Part shown: positions 1 to 10,137 of the stretch, one piece after another
Numbering within the stretch: position 1 is the first letter of the stretch
How the letters are laid out: every line of letters starts with the position of its first letter
Source of the DNA: Eukaryota sp. TZLM1-RC
Lineage: Eukaryota > Metamonada: BaSk clade
Assembly (NCBI GenBank): GCA_040285825.1
Contig: JAUPSS010000011.1
Location: 62,001-126,000 of the forward strand
Direction: 5' to 3'
DNA length: 64,000 bases
The notes under the pieces: model-generated
Database searches by the model: none
The model's input: only the letters and a program-made list of their open reading frames with translations
What the model was told of the DNA's origin: nothing
Translations under genes and position numbers: made by a program

Positions 1-1077
1 GGGTTTCACATATTTAGCAATTTTATATTTTTCGCCTGCAAGAAGAGGATTATTTACATCCGAGTTAATGAGATGTTCGTTAGAAGAATTACAAGGTTCA
101 ATAGACATGGCGTCTAAAATAGTAAAACTACCATACCGGGAACAACCAGATCACCTCTTGTCAGACCCATAAAAGCTCTGCTGTAACGCGTACTATCAAT
201 ATTGGGGTCATCAAGAATTAATTTTGATAACAATGGCTCTAAAAAGGAATCTACTCGATATGATTTGCACATTACATAAATTTGGTCCCTGACATTATAA
301 TGCACTATGCTTCTAAATGTAATGCAATGTTTACAGTTCAAAAGATGAGTAAACAAAAGAGGTTTACCACATTTACATGTTAAATGATTGGGCAAATTGT
401 TCGGCCACAGAGAACAACGAAAACGCATGTTTAAAAGCAATTCATTGTTTTTTAACAAAAGTCCATAAACAAAAAAAATTACCGAAAGCGGGATTTTTAG
501 TTTTGACCAAGCCAAGTCTTACTTCATAATCCAAGCCTTCATATAATTTAACCAGCTGGTGCTGAAGCTTTTTCAGGCAAAAACGTAAATTTGGAAGTGA
601 TCGGGTGGGAATTTCTTGAACATTCTGAGGAAAACACTGAATCCAGGTATCACTAGGCAAATTATCTAATTCAAATTGAAGTTGATTTTAATAAAAATTT
701 GATTCACCATGGACCAAATGAACATCATCAGGAAATCTTTGGATAAATTCAAAAATACATTTTTTCCACCTCCTAAGAAAGCTGCTCTACATAAAATCGA
801 AGATTTCGTGAAACCAATTCCACCCAATTCAGCAGAACAAAAAACATGACTTCGAATTAAAGATTCATTTACTTCCAATAAAGAAAAAAAATTCGACCCG
901 AAGTTTGTTGAAAAATTCACAAAAATCAAGAGATACTGAAGGAGGAGTTGACCTTAAAATATGAGTGAATTTTACAGAATAACAAATTTTTAATTTTAAA
1001 AATTTGATGTGTTTTTCAATATCACATTCAGCAATAAAACTAAGATCCTTGTCAAAATTCTCCAATAAATTGTTCAA
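1..1077 (-). pseudogene. Non-LTR retrotransposon family A, copy A1 (RT thumb to REL endonuclease)
   Basis: Broken minus-strand remains of a non-LTR retrotransposon; the 3' end runs off the left edge of the window. In element order (1077 down to 1) I read the region after the RT palm, with a GGIGFTKSSILC-like block. A CCHC-like finger follows (CKCG, then H and C) and then an R-x-x-V-H-x-x-V-R-D-Q motif. Last is an RGDLVVPG block, which I take as the active-site region of a C-terminal restriction-like endonuclease. At least three frame changes separate the pieces, so it is dead. The best copy of the family for comparison is A5 at 51349-52485. Family identity is seen directly by protein alignment; the endonuclease assignment is inferred from the R2/NeSL-type layout. 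Confidence 0.8.
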
Positions 1078-1199
1078 CTGGGAATAAATTCTTTTGCAGT
1101 TTCTTTGTACTTTTCAAGTCCATTCTTGATTGAATGAAACATGCTGCTATTCCATCAGTCTCGATACTAGACATGATGTACTTGGAATTTTCTGAATAA

Positions 1200-2995
1200 A
1201 GTTTTTAAATAAATAAATATTTATTACGAAGAAACAAAACAAAACAAAACAAATTTAAACACATAAGAAACAAAATTCTCCACTCCAACTCTTGATGAAT
1301 CCTTATACAGCTTGGACATCATTAAATTTAAGTACTTGGGAACACTTCTATACAAAGCAAAAATGATGCGATGCTTCATAATTTCCCTGCAAAATTCTTA
1401 CCAATTGAACGACATAAATTGTCAAACTCATTGAGAAAATTCAAGGCAGACTGACCAATATTGCCAAAAATCGAGAAGGCAAAAGGAACAAAAGAAAACT
1501 TCGAGTAAAGGTTCCTATTTAAATCATTTAATATCTCAGCATATTTGTCTCGTTCACGAACCTCATTCTTGTTCAAGTGACCATTACAACTAACTAAAAC
1601 ATCATCACGATAAATTAAGGTAAAGGGATCAACTGTAGTAAAATCAACAACAACTTGAGAGGAATCCACAAAAAGAGCAATTAAATCACCTCGACGTGAA
1701 TAAAACAAATTATTATCACTATAATGCTTCAACAACGGTTCTACTTTGCAACTAAAATTGTAACTCTTAAACATTTCAGAGGTCACATCACGAACAGCAT
1801 TATGAAGAACTGACCGATATTGAAGAAACTTCTTACCACTCACAATATGACGGCAATTGGCAAACGGTTTTTCGTTACAAATACAAACAGAATTATCCAA
1901 AAGTCCACTTGGATTCAACCCTAATCTCAAACGCATGTGTTGTTTCCAAACTTCATTTGTGAAGTGAAGACAAATGGCTTTGGTTGCTGAGAACTTAAAC
2001 TAGTGCAATTTTGAATGTCTGACAAAAAGGCAGCAAAGACGTGATTATTAATCTTAGTCACACTAAGTCGTTTAGGAAAATCCAAATCTTCAAAACCAGT
2101 TACATCAGACTTCAGTAATTTCACAACAGCAAGATGAAGATTAGACAATGATCTCGAGGGTACAGAAGGCAAACTTGAAGGAACACACTTATTCCACACA
2201 TCAATAGGTAGTTCTTGCACCATGTTTTCGAGAGACTTCAACAAAAGGATGTGATTCATTCAAAGAAATTTGATCAAACCAGAATTTCCACTCAAAAAGA
2301 AAATTTTTCATACCACCAATGAAAGCACTTTTGCATAAATACTCTGCTTTTGATAAACCAACTCCAGCAAATTTAGGACTAAAAAATGCATGATAAGGAA
2401 TTTTTGACGGACATCTTTCTACTAAATTACCCAAAAACTTGGATCTCAAAGCATTTGATTGATGTGCAAAATCATGTGAGATTGTAGGGGATAAAAAACG
2501 AAAAAGGTGATTAAATTTTGATCCAAAACACACATTTAGGACCGGAAACGGAGAATGCTTGTCAATTTTTAATTCTTGAATAGCTAAAAGTTGCTCTTCA
2601 ATTTTTTCCAAAATGCCCATCAAAATCGATTTAATTTTTTCACTGTTTCCAAAATAGCAGCCCAGAAAACGAATTGCATCTGCTGCATAATCAACAAATT
2701 TGATGAAAGTTTCATTAAATGCTACCTCAACATTCTGATTACCATTAATAAAACATTTGGGCAATTTAATATCTAACCCAATTTGTTGGGTCAGAATAGC
2801 AAAATGTTGTAATCCTTGCTGTAAAAGGGACAAAGGACCAATAAGGGACAAACCATCTGCATAAGCCCATAAATGAATGTTAGGAAAATCCAACTTAAAT
2901 TTTACTCAAACTGAATGAAGTGCTAAACAAAAGAAAAATGGCCCAGAGGATCTCCCTGCTTGACACCTCTTGACGAATAAAGTTAGTGTTTTTAA
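1200..2995 (-). pseudogene. Non-LTR retrotransposon family B, copy B1 (RT palm to REL endonuclease)
   Basis: Minus-strand element read from about 2995 down to 1200. It starts at RT motif B' (VKQGDPLG near 2960). RT motif C is YADG instead of the usual YxDD, so the second catalytic Asp is lost. The RT-associated region continues to about 2201. A separate frame (1376-1936) carries the C-x-C...H...C finger and an endonuclease-like RRGDLIALF block with VVVDFTTVD. The 3' end is A/T-rich with a short TTTTG-type repeat at about 1236-1250. Several frameshifts separate the three reading pieces (2201-2893, 1927-2259, 1376-1936). It is related to families A, C, D and E, but the proteins differ clearly. 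Confidence 0.78.
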
Positions 2996-3335
2996 TCTTA
3001 TCCATTTTCAAAAAGGTATTCCATAAAACCAAAACCGCAGCTTGATTATTGCATTGGTAAGACGACCTTGAACCAAGAATGTTCTTAATTGGACAATGAA
3101 CAAGTTCAATAAACTTGTCTTGTCAATTCTGATATACGAGAGAATACAGGAATTCTTGAAAGGCAGAGCATCAAAGAATTTGCTCTCCTCATTTTCTAAA
3201 TAATTATTAATATAAAACATTGCCCTCAAATAGTAATTTGTTAGTGACCAAAAATCAAGCTTGGAATACTTTTCTCTTTTGGAATTACCCGGAAAGTAAA
3301 TGAGGGATCTGCTCATAGATCAAATTTGATATAGT
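2996..3335. other. Unassigned sequence between two retrotransposon fragments
   Basis: A minus-strand open frame of about 100 codons (3008-3316) lies directly upstream of family B copy B1. It shows no reverse-transcriptase motif that I recognise. It could be a decayed upstream part of B1 or unrelated DNA. Confidence 0.3.
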
Positions 3336-3650
3336 TTATGTCCATTTGTTTTTTCTTTGCTTGGATCTCTAGGTAAGGCTGCTATGGCTTTCCTTAAGGA
3401 TTTTGTTGTAGTTGTAAAGGAAAGAACTGGAAGAATTTTCAATCGTGTTTACTGGCAAAACAGGACTGTATTTTCTATTTTTAAGGGAATGGTAAAACTA
3501 ATTTCTGATTCACTACCTTCTTTTGGGAAATTTTCTGAATCTTTAGCAATTAATTGTTTTGATGTAGGGGAGGCAGGTTTTGAGGATGTGGAGTTTTAAT
3601 TGTGTATTTCATATTTGTTGTTGAATAAAAATAAAAGAATTTTGCAAAAA
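3336..3650 (+). pseudogene. Family A 3'-end fragment, copy A2
   Basis: A plus-strand, 5'-truncated piece holding only the last 88 or so codons of the family A protein (from the block LLGSLGKAAMAFL to the stop after FEDVEF at 3599). It also has the family 3' tail, which ends in GTTGTTGAATAAAAATAAA. It is almost identical to the same region of A5 (51349-52485), so it is probably young. The extreme 5' truncation is typical of target-primed reverse transcription. Confidence 0.85.
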
Positions 3651-4008
3651 AAGCTCATTGATCAAAAGCGAAGTATTCGATGAGACTTTGTTTCTCATTG
3701 CAGAAGTTTCGCCATCAATATCTCTACATCCTCCTAGAAGGAGAGATTTAACCTTGCCGATGAATGGTGAAAAGTTTTCTTATCTTGCTTTTTCAGGATG
3801 TTGTTGTTTCTCTTAACATCATAGAAAACATCAACAAACCGATCCAAGTAATCAAAGTAATGCTCCTGCATGTTATTATTGAAATTCACAATCAGTGTGT
3901 CAATTGTGTGATACAAAATATTACTGATTCCCTTTTTTGATAAAACTTTTGCCATTTGAAAGAGGGGCTGACATTTAATTTTGATTAATTTTTTCAACCT
4001 TTTGATTA
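3651..4008. other. Intergenic sequence with an uncertain minus-strand ORF
   Basis: Holds an 87-codon minus-strand open frame (3734-3997) of A/T-rich composition, rich in Asn, Lys and Phe. I do not recognise it. It may be part of an old mobile element or chance. Confidence 0.25.
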
Positions 4009-4398
4009 ATGTTTGCTGATAGTCCTCTTACAGCACAGTCCTCTTACAACTCCTTTTACTCGAGTTATCCCAACATAACACTTCCTAATCTACCGGATTT
4101 CATTAGACAACGCATCGAAAGCCATTGCCACTCTTCTCAATCAGCCGAGCGACTTGATGCAAGTCTGTCCTCTTCTCCCCCACATTATTTCAATCACCAC
4201 CTCTCCTCTCTGAGTCAGGGTGGACCTGTCCTATCCACTGATTCCCCTTGCATAGCATGTCGGTCTCCATTCAATCAATACCAGCAAATTCCCAAGGAGC
4301 AAGTTGCTAGTCAATCTTCAGCTTCCATTACTCTCCCAGGTAAAGTTAGGATGGAATTTGATTTAGGAGTGGATGAGCCTTGTATTCTTGACCCTTAG
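4009..4398 (+). CDS. Small Ser/Pro-rich protein, function unknown
   Basis: An ATG-started open frame of 129 codons. Its codon use resembles the host genes (more C in third positions) and differs from the A/T-rich transposon debris on both sides. The protein is rich in Ser, Pro, His and Gln, with no clear domain. One CIACR pair of cysteines is present near residue 82. No signal peptide or membrane segment is visible. It is followed closely by A/T-rich sequence with AATAAAC at about 4470, a plausible polyadenylation region. It could be a complete small gene or the last exon of a larger one; I saw no convincing upstream exon. Confidence 0.5.
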   Translation: MFADSPLTAQSSYNSFYSSYPNITLPNLPDFIRQRIESHCHSSQSAERLDASLSSSPPHYFNHHLSSLSQGGPVLSTDSPCIACRSPFNQYQQIPKEQVASQSSASITLPGKVRMEFDLGVDEPCILDP

Positions 4399-4593
4399 TT
4401 TTCGTTGGTTCATAATATTAGTTTAAATTAACATTGTATTTTGCTTGGATCTTTTACTTGTTTTGCTTTGAATAAACTATAAATTAATTTGCTTTACTCT
4501 TTTTTTGCAATATGGGGAACCATTTGGACAGGGCTTTTTTCCATCCCAAATAAACAATTATTTATTTATATCTTTATTCATTATTTATCAACA

Positions 4594-4915
4594 AGGCTGA
4601 GGTTCGTAAACGAGACAACTATGGTGAGTTATTGAATGATTTAAATAAGAACCTTTACTCGAAGTTTTATTTTGTTCCTTTTTCCTTCTCGATTTTTGGT
4701 AATATTGGTCAGTCTGGTTTGAATTTTTTCAATGATTTTGATATTCTTTGTCGTTCAAATGGTAAGAATTTTGCTGGGTATTTATGAAAGAATCGTGTCA
4801 CTTTTGCTTTGTACAGAAGTGTTCCCAAGTATTGAAATTTAATGATGTCCAAGCTGTATAAGGATTCATCAAGATTTGATGTGGAGAATTTTGTTTCTTA
4901 TGTGTTTTGCTTTTT
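4594..4915 (+). pseudogene. Family B 3'-end fragment, copy B2
   Basis: Plus-strand, 5'-truncated fragment. It matches the last 75 or so codons of family B copy B1 (LLNDLNKNLYSKF, FGNIGQSGLNFF, GKNFAG) and the following 3' tail up to TTTGTTTCTTATGTG. Stop codons interrupt it. It shows that family B has moved in this region at least twice. Confidence 0.75.
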
Positions 4916-5361
4916 TTGTAATTACGTAGATAATATACATTTTATCAATTTATCAAAAAATAGTTGTAAATCACTCAATAATTTAACTTATTTAATTTAA
5001 TTTGATTAATTCATCAAGATTCCTTGTATAATATAGTTTATCCCTATCCCTTAAAACTTGATATGAATTATGGCAAGTAATTGAATCCAACAAACAGAGA
5101 GATATCTCACATGATGCTGTTGGAATGGATGGTTGAGCATTGAGCTTTGGACATTTTCTCTCTGAAGGAAGCGTCAATTCTCATCTTTTCAAAATACCGA
5201 ATTTCAAAATATATGTTCAAAACTTTTTGTCAAACCATTGAAGATTCGTTATTCAAGATTTTGTGCTCTAGGGCGAACGAAAAGCAATTTTGGAAGAGAA
5301 AATAATAAAGAATACTCTCATTAACTACTGATTAAACGACTAGAAATAGAATCATCAATTA
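4916..5361. other. A/T-rich intergenic sequence
   Basis: I see no gene here. There is only a weak 61-codon minus-strand frame (4992-5177) with no recognisable content. Confidence 0.4.
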
Positions 5362-5760
5362 CACAACTTAAGCTCCACATCCTCAAAACCTGCCTCTCCA
5401 ACATCGAAGCAGTTAATTACTAAAGATTTAGAAAATTTACCAAATGAAGAAAGTGAATCAGAAATTAATTTCACCATTCCCTTATATGTTGAAAACACAA
5501 TCCTGTTTTGCCAGTTAGCACGATTGAACATTCTTCAAGTTCTTTCCTTTATAACTACACTGAAATTTTCAAGGAAACCAAAGCAACCTTTCCTAAAGAA
5601 TGGGCGGCCAAGCAAAAAACAAAGGAGTATAGATTGTAGTAGGCATGAGAATTTTCATTATCGGAAGAGCTAGGTTTCGCGTATTTAGCTATTTTGTATT
5701 TTTTACCAGCAACAAAAGGATTATTGACCTCAGAATTCCGAATTAATTAATTTGAATTAG
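5362..5760 (-). pseudogene. Family A-like 3'-end fragment, copy A3
   Basis: Minus-strand remnant of the C-terminal part of a family A protein. It matches copy A6 (58866-59990) more closely than A5, including the block ending AGGATGTGGAGCTT. All frames carry stops. A3 and A6 share a 3' end different from A1, A2, A4 and A5, so they form a separate subfamily. Confidence 0.7.
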
Positions 5761-6104
5761 AAGTATTTAGAAATGCAACTCCTCGTGATTAATCGCCTGG
5801 CACTATATTGACAATAATTTATTCTCTAATGTACCCAGTACGAGTTTGTCAAAAGTGCAGTTTACCTCTAAATTTCATTTCCTTACAAATTATTATCTCG
5901 CTTATCAAATTTAGGTTGTATTAATCCATTCAAATTTGGTCTTTTGGCTGAAATACACTTTTTTAGTCAATTCTGGTTCTAACCAATTGATGCACTCAAT
6001 GAATTCAATCAAAATATGTTTGCACTTGGTTACAGGAAAATGGTAGAGGACATTAATAATTCTCCAAATAGAATAAACAACCACTTACAATAATTTATTA
6101 CACT
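5761..6104. other. Intergenic sequence 3' of the SNARE gene
   Basis: A/T-rich; no gene seen. The SNARE stop codon is followed, on its own strand, by TAATAAAT within about 15 nt, a likely polyadenylation signal. Confidence 0.4.
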
Positions 6105-6779
6105 CTATTCATCAATAAACCCCAACAACACATAACCAACTATAGATACACCAAAAACTGACATTATTAAAGTCAATTTAAAATTCCTCCACCACATAAT
6201 CCTTTTCAAAGTTGTGGCATTCTGGTAATATCTAGCGCTTTGACCACTCAACGCCTCTGACCTTCCTACAAGATTCTCTAATCGTTCTCCCCTCTCTGCC
6301 AAGGTCTGTACGTTCTGCTGCATCATTTTGGTTGTTGCGTCAAGTTCAGCCTGGGCTGCGAGAATGGAATCAAAGCGTTCAGGGGTTTCAAACTTTTCTT
6401 TCAGTGGAAGGGTAGTCTGTTTTACAATTTTGTTCATCGAACCTGCTTGGCAGCTACTAGCGGTGGAGGTATGCTTCTCAAATTGTGTAGAAAACTCGGT
6501 GAGGAAAGCGGTTGCAATTCGAGTCTTGTAGGATGGCTCAAAGATGGCAAAGTACAGAAAGGATGAGTCTGAAACAAATTGGAGAAGGCCTGCTCCGGTG
6601 GTCTCTTTGTTGTCACTATCTACCACGCATAGAGAGGGACACTTTTCAACATCAATTTTGGTGATAATTTGAGTCACTAATTCTATACAACGGTTGCATA
6701 TAGCTTCATTAGAGGATAACTTGTGAAAGCCAAGAATAGACCTATCAGATTGACGCGATACTGCTACAAAGCGAAGCAT
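6105..6779 (-). CDS. Longin-domain R-SNARE (VAMP7/Sec22-type)
   Basis: A 224-residue single-exon protein of the longin SNARE type, expected on the cytosolic face of ER, Golgi or endolysosomal membranes, where it drives vesicle fusion. Residues 1-110 form a longin-like domain ending in an FAIFEPSYKTRIATAFL block. Residues about 135-195 form the SNARE motif; the central layer falls in AERGERLENL, where the Arg defines an R-SNARE. An aromatic/basic stretch (RIMWWRNFK) then leads into one C-terminal membrane anchor of about 20 residues, and only about four residues follow it. Length and layout match VAMP7 and Sec22 (about 215-220). The longin part looks slightly more like Sec22 and the SNARE motif slightly more like VAMP7, so I leave the subfamily open. 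Confidence 0.88.
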   Translation of the reverse strand: MLRFVAVSRQSDRSILGFHKLSSNEAICNRCIELVTQIITKIDVEKCPSLCVVDSDNKETTGAGLLQFVSDSSFLYFAIFEPSYKTRIATAFLTEFSTQFEKHTSTASSCQAGSMNKIVKQTTLPLKEKFETPERFDSILAAQAELDATTKMMQQNVQTLAERGERLENLVGRSEALSGQSARYYQNATTLKRIMWWRNFKLTLIMSVFGVSIVGYVLLGFIDE

Positions 6780-7180
6780 AAGAGTTGGTAAGGAGAAATG
6801 TTTTTAGTTTTGAAACCATTTCGTCTCATCTCAAGTAAGTTCTCATCTTTTGCTTTGAAAGTTTTACAAAGTCTACTAATAGACACAGTTCATCCATATT
6901 GAAGAGACTTTTGTTCCCAAAACTAAGCAGAAGTGGTCATGTCTATGATTGTAGTTTGGAGTGTTTCTAATAAATTCATCTGTGCCGAATAGATTATCTG
7001 ATTGCAACAATAATGACATCTATGAAACCAGGAAATCTATAGTGATAGGTTTATTAGAAGTATTGCTTTTTGTTGCTGTGAGAAATGGATAAGTAATCTT
7101 GGTGAATATATGGTAATAAGAGCAAAACGAAAAACAATAACTTTTATGGACAATGGAATATGTACAAAATGTTGACTAAA
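6780..7180. other. Intergenic, promoter side of the SNARE gene
   Basis: No coding region recognised. This gap holds the 5' flank of the SNARE gene and the 3' flank of the RWP-RK gene, both on the minus strand. Confidence 0.4.
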
Positions 7181-7675
7181 CTAGTCTGATGCTTCACTAT
7201 GCTTAATAACAAAATTGAGGTATCTCTCCCTCATAGATGCCTCCATGAGACTTTCAAAGTGTGAGCATTGCAAAGACGGCACTGGCAGTTCGAATGATAG
7301 AAATTGCGGCAGCATAAAAGGTGTCACTTGTGGAGCACGTGGAAATGGTGATGGAGGTTGTGTAGGTGGCATCGGCACACGATGTGATGTAGAGTGGAGA
7401 AATGATCCATCAGAAGGAAAATGTTGAAAATGTCCACAAATAGAGGATTGGTTCTCCATGGTTGAAACTGTTGCAGAATCCTTGTCTGACGGGGATTCCT
7501 CATTGACTTGTGAATGTTTCCTGAAGGGCCAGGCCTTATAACCTAATTCGCGAACTCGTTTCTTGAGAGTTGATCTACTGCAGTTTAATTGGGTCGCGGC
7601 AAAGTCAATGGGTACATTGGCCATCATCCATTTTCTTATATCACTTTCGGACACATGAATTTTAGGACGAGGCAT
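7181..7675 (-). CDS. Short RWP-RK domain transcription factor-like protein
   Basis: A 164-residue protein started at the ATG at 7675, which gives MPRPKIHVSE; an in-frame TTG lies upstream but is not a credible start. Residues about 8-50 form an RWP-RK domain: an amphipathic helix block with AATQLNCSRSTLKKRVRELG followed by KAWPFRK, the counterpart of the RWPxRK signature. The family binds DNA and regulates nitrogen or sexual-cycle genes in plants and algae; copies in amoebae and other protists are mostly uncharacterised. The rest is Ser/Pro/His-rich and probably disordered, with no PB1 or GAF domain. It is likely nuclear. The protein is much shorter than plant NLPs and nearer the size of RKD-type proteins. 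Confidence 0.82.
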   Translation of the reverse strand: MPRPKIHVSESDIRKWMMANVPIDFAATQLNCSRSTLKKRVRELGYKAWPFRKHSQVNEESPSDKDSATVSTMENQSSICGHFQHFPSDGSFLHSTSHRVPMPPTQPPSPFPRAPQVTPFMLPQFLSFELPVPSLQCSHFESLMEASMRERYLNFVIKHSEASD

Positions 7676-8175
7676 AACAACACGGATATTGTTCAAGCCG
7701 CAAAGTTAGAATAGAAGACTAGCTCCGGAACACAGTAACTAGTGGTAGACCTCCCCCTTCACGACACGTGATTATGATGGGTGATGAGGGAAATCACTTG
7801 CTCTTGTAAAAGACTTTTTTTGAAATTCGGTTGATTGACTGTGTCTGCTTCTATTTTTGTTTCTCAACTCACCCATTGTAGACGTCATTTGTTTGCATAT
7901 CCTCAGAATACTGTTTTTAAACTCCAATTTCATTTAAAGCAAAACAATACGAATTACCTGTGAATTTTCTTAATATCTATAAGAAAGCCCGAATTTGCTT
8001 TTGCTGGCAAATTTAAATATTTGTTGGTTGTTGTACTGTGTGATTATTCGTGGAACAATGATGCTTTGAATCTCATATTTTGAGATACTATTTCTCAATC
8101 TCATAAAATTGCACAACAAAATGTGGAAATAATGTAATGGTGAATAAATACATAGAAGAGAAGCTATCAGTTTAT
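7676..8175. other. Intergenic between RWP-RK and RPL19
   Basis: No gene seen. On the minus strand the RPL19 stop reads TAAATAAA, so a polyadenylation-like hexamer overlaps the stop codon. Confidence 0.4.
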
Positions 8176-8802
8176 TTACGCCTTGAGATCAGCTTCAGAA
8201 ACTAGAAGTTCTGATTGAGCACGGCGTTTAGCACGAACAGTTTTGTTTCTGGCTCTACGAGCTTCTGCTTGACGAGTGAGTTCGTTTTCAGCTGCTCTTT
8301 CGTTCTTTTGTCTGTGAATATAATCCATAAGGACACGCTTATTCTTAAAGACATTACCCTTGACCTTGAGATAAAGCTCGTGGTAGAAATGCTTATCGAT
8401 CTTACCAGCGTCGCGATATCTTCTCAACATACGGCGCAAAACACGCATACGGCGCATCCAAAGAGTTTTGGTGGGCATGCGAGCTTCCTTGGTACCCTTT
8501 CGTTTACCAAGACCTGTGTGACGTCCCTTTCTCTTTGCGTCGAGTCTAGCACGGACACGAGAACGGGAATGGATGGCTACTGGCTTTCTGATAATTCTCT
8601 CAGACTTGACAAGACGTCTGATGTTGGCTCTACCTGATATGAGACCATGAACACAATAACATACTGTTGGCGGTGGCGATCTCAGAAACTTCATTAGGAT
8701 CCAACCATACACGGTTGCGACCACATTTCAAGACGGAAGCAGCTAAACGTTTCTGTAATCTGAGATTTACTGAGTTCAGATGATAGAGAGGTGCAAACCC
8801 AT
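8176..8802 (-). CDS. RPL19: 60S ribosomal protein L19 (eL19), two tiny introns
   Basis: Encodes large-subunit ribosomal protein eL19, 188 residues, the usual family length. The coding exons are 8799-8802, 8665-8769 and 8176-8633 on the minus strand. Exon 1 is only ATGG; the protein then reads [18 protein letters not shown]. It continues through the family block [17 protein letters not shown] into RANIRRLVK and [20 protein letters not shown], and ends with a long basic helix. Introns of 29 nt (8770-8798) and 31 nt (8634-8664) restore the frame exactly and rebuild conserved residues at both joints. Without the introns the ORF would start with nonsense. Intron 1 begins GTTTGC and intron 2 begins GTATGT. 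Confidence 0.96.
8634..8664 (-). other. 31-nt spliceosomal intron in RPL19
   Basis: GTATGT...CAG on the minus strand, phase 1. Removing it joins ANS to RANIRRL, matching the eL19 family. Confidence 0.93.
8770..8798 (-). other. 29-nt spliceosomal intron in RPL19
   Basis: GTTTGC...CAG on the minus strand, directly after a 4-nt first coding exon (ATGG). Removing it gives MVNLRLQKR, the conserved eL19 N-terminus. An early intron close to the start codon is common in ribosomal protein genes. Confidence 0.88.
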
Positions 8803-9949
8803 TAATGAAAAACTGAAAAAGAGAGGAAGGGAACTCAATTTCTTTTTAGTTATGGTGAAACCAATTCAAAACATATGCAAAGGGTTGTATAGGTTATTCT
8901 CTCCAAGAATTCAATAATGGTGTATGTGGAAGTTGGACATTTGGGTAGGATTGATTCTATGGTGAAGCTTAGCTACCGTGTGCTTATCGATGCGCCATGA
9001 GGAAACACTCTTTGTTGAAGCTTAGTGTATTTAATCAGTTAAAACGGAGCTATAAGCTAGAATGAAGCAATATATATTCTTAGTAAGTTTATATCTTAGT
9101 ATAGAATAAACAACAATGCTCACACATTTGATGTCAAACACACCCTTAATCACTCAAGGGATGCTTTTGAATGTTGAATATAGTATTTTTTGCTATTTTG
9201 CATCACCATGGTGAAATGGACTTTGATTTAAAGCATGACTTACACACTCACTGAATTCGAACTGAGAAACTTCGCTTGGTTGTTTGAAAGAATAATAATT
9301 CATTTGAATACATAATAATGACGATAATAGAAAGATAAAGGCAATTATTGAAAATACACTCAAGAAGATTTAATTCAGTGGAACAGAAATCGATTGGCAT
9401 TTTTAACATTCATATTGACAATGTTATACGAAATTTGTGAAAAAGAAAATTGTTCGCAGTAGTTGTATCTGGTCTTGTAGATCTACGTGAAGGGAAGCCA
9501 AAAAAAATCTGGTTATCATAACAAACCGGTGCTAGCAGTAGCTAAACGTGACTTTCCCTTTTAGGAAAGCGGATCACGTCATCATAAGTTTAATTTATAT
9601 TCTGTCCATAAACTTCCGTATTGTAAGGTTATATTTAGTGCACGAAAAGCAACACCGGTAATGGATTCGGATCACTTGTTGAAGCAATGTTTATAACAAC
9701 ATCTAAATCATAAAAGACTATCTTGATTCAAGGCAAAAAAAAACAAATTTACTCTCCAAGTTGACCCTTGTATTATGGTACAGAAATAGGAGTCATCAAT
9801 TATCAAAGAGCTATGACCACACAAGATGTTTGAACCACAATGCATGGACGAATTTGAACATACCCATGGAAAGACAGAAACTAACATTGTAATGATGGGT
9901 GATTTAAGGCAAATATTTTAGATAACATTTACCATTCCCTACAGATATT
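8803..9949. other. Intergenic region upstream of RPL19
   Basis: About 1.1 kb without a recognisable gene. It holds the RPL19 promoter side and the target site of the LTR retrotransposon (ATATT at 9945-9949). I saw no repeat longer than a few bases. Confidence 0.4.
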
Positions 9950-10137
9950 TGTTGGGTTAGTATGGAGATGCATCGAGGTAATAATAAACAGGAAAACGGG
10001 GTGTTTATTAGAAAGGTGGGAATAATCAGGAGAATTTGAACAAGAGTCTAGATAAATAAGTGATGACGTGGCATCACGTGATACTGTAACTACTAATACA
10101 CAAATATAACTATAACCTATATTGGCATAAGCCTACA
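9950..10137 (-). repeat. 3' LTR of the gypsy-type element
   Basis: 188 bp, reading TGTAGGC...CCCAACA on the element strand (TG...CA ends). I found no difference from the copy at 17445-17632. Confidence 0.95.

Noticed and set aside
8665-8724. Upstream part of the long open frame of RPL19 as its real N-terminus
   Set aside because: The continuous frame gives a non-family N-terminus; splicing two short introns rebuilds the conserved eL19 start exactly.
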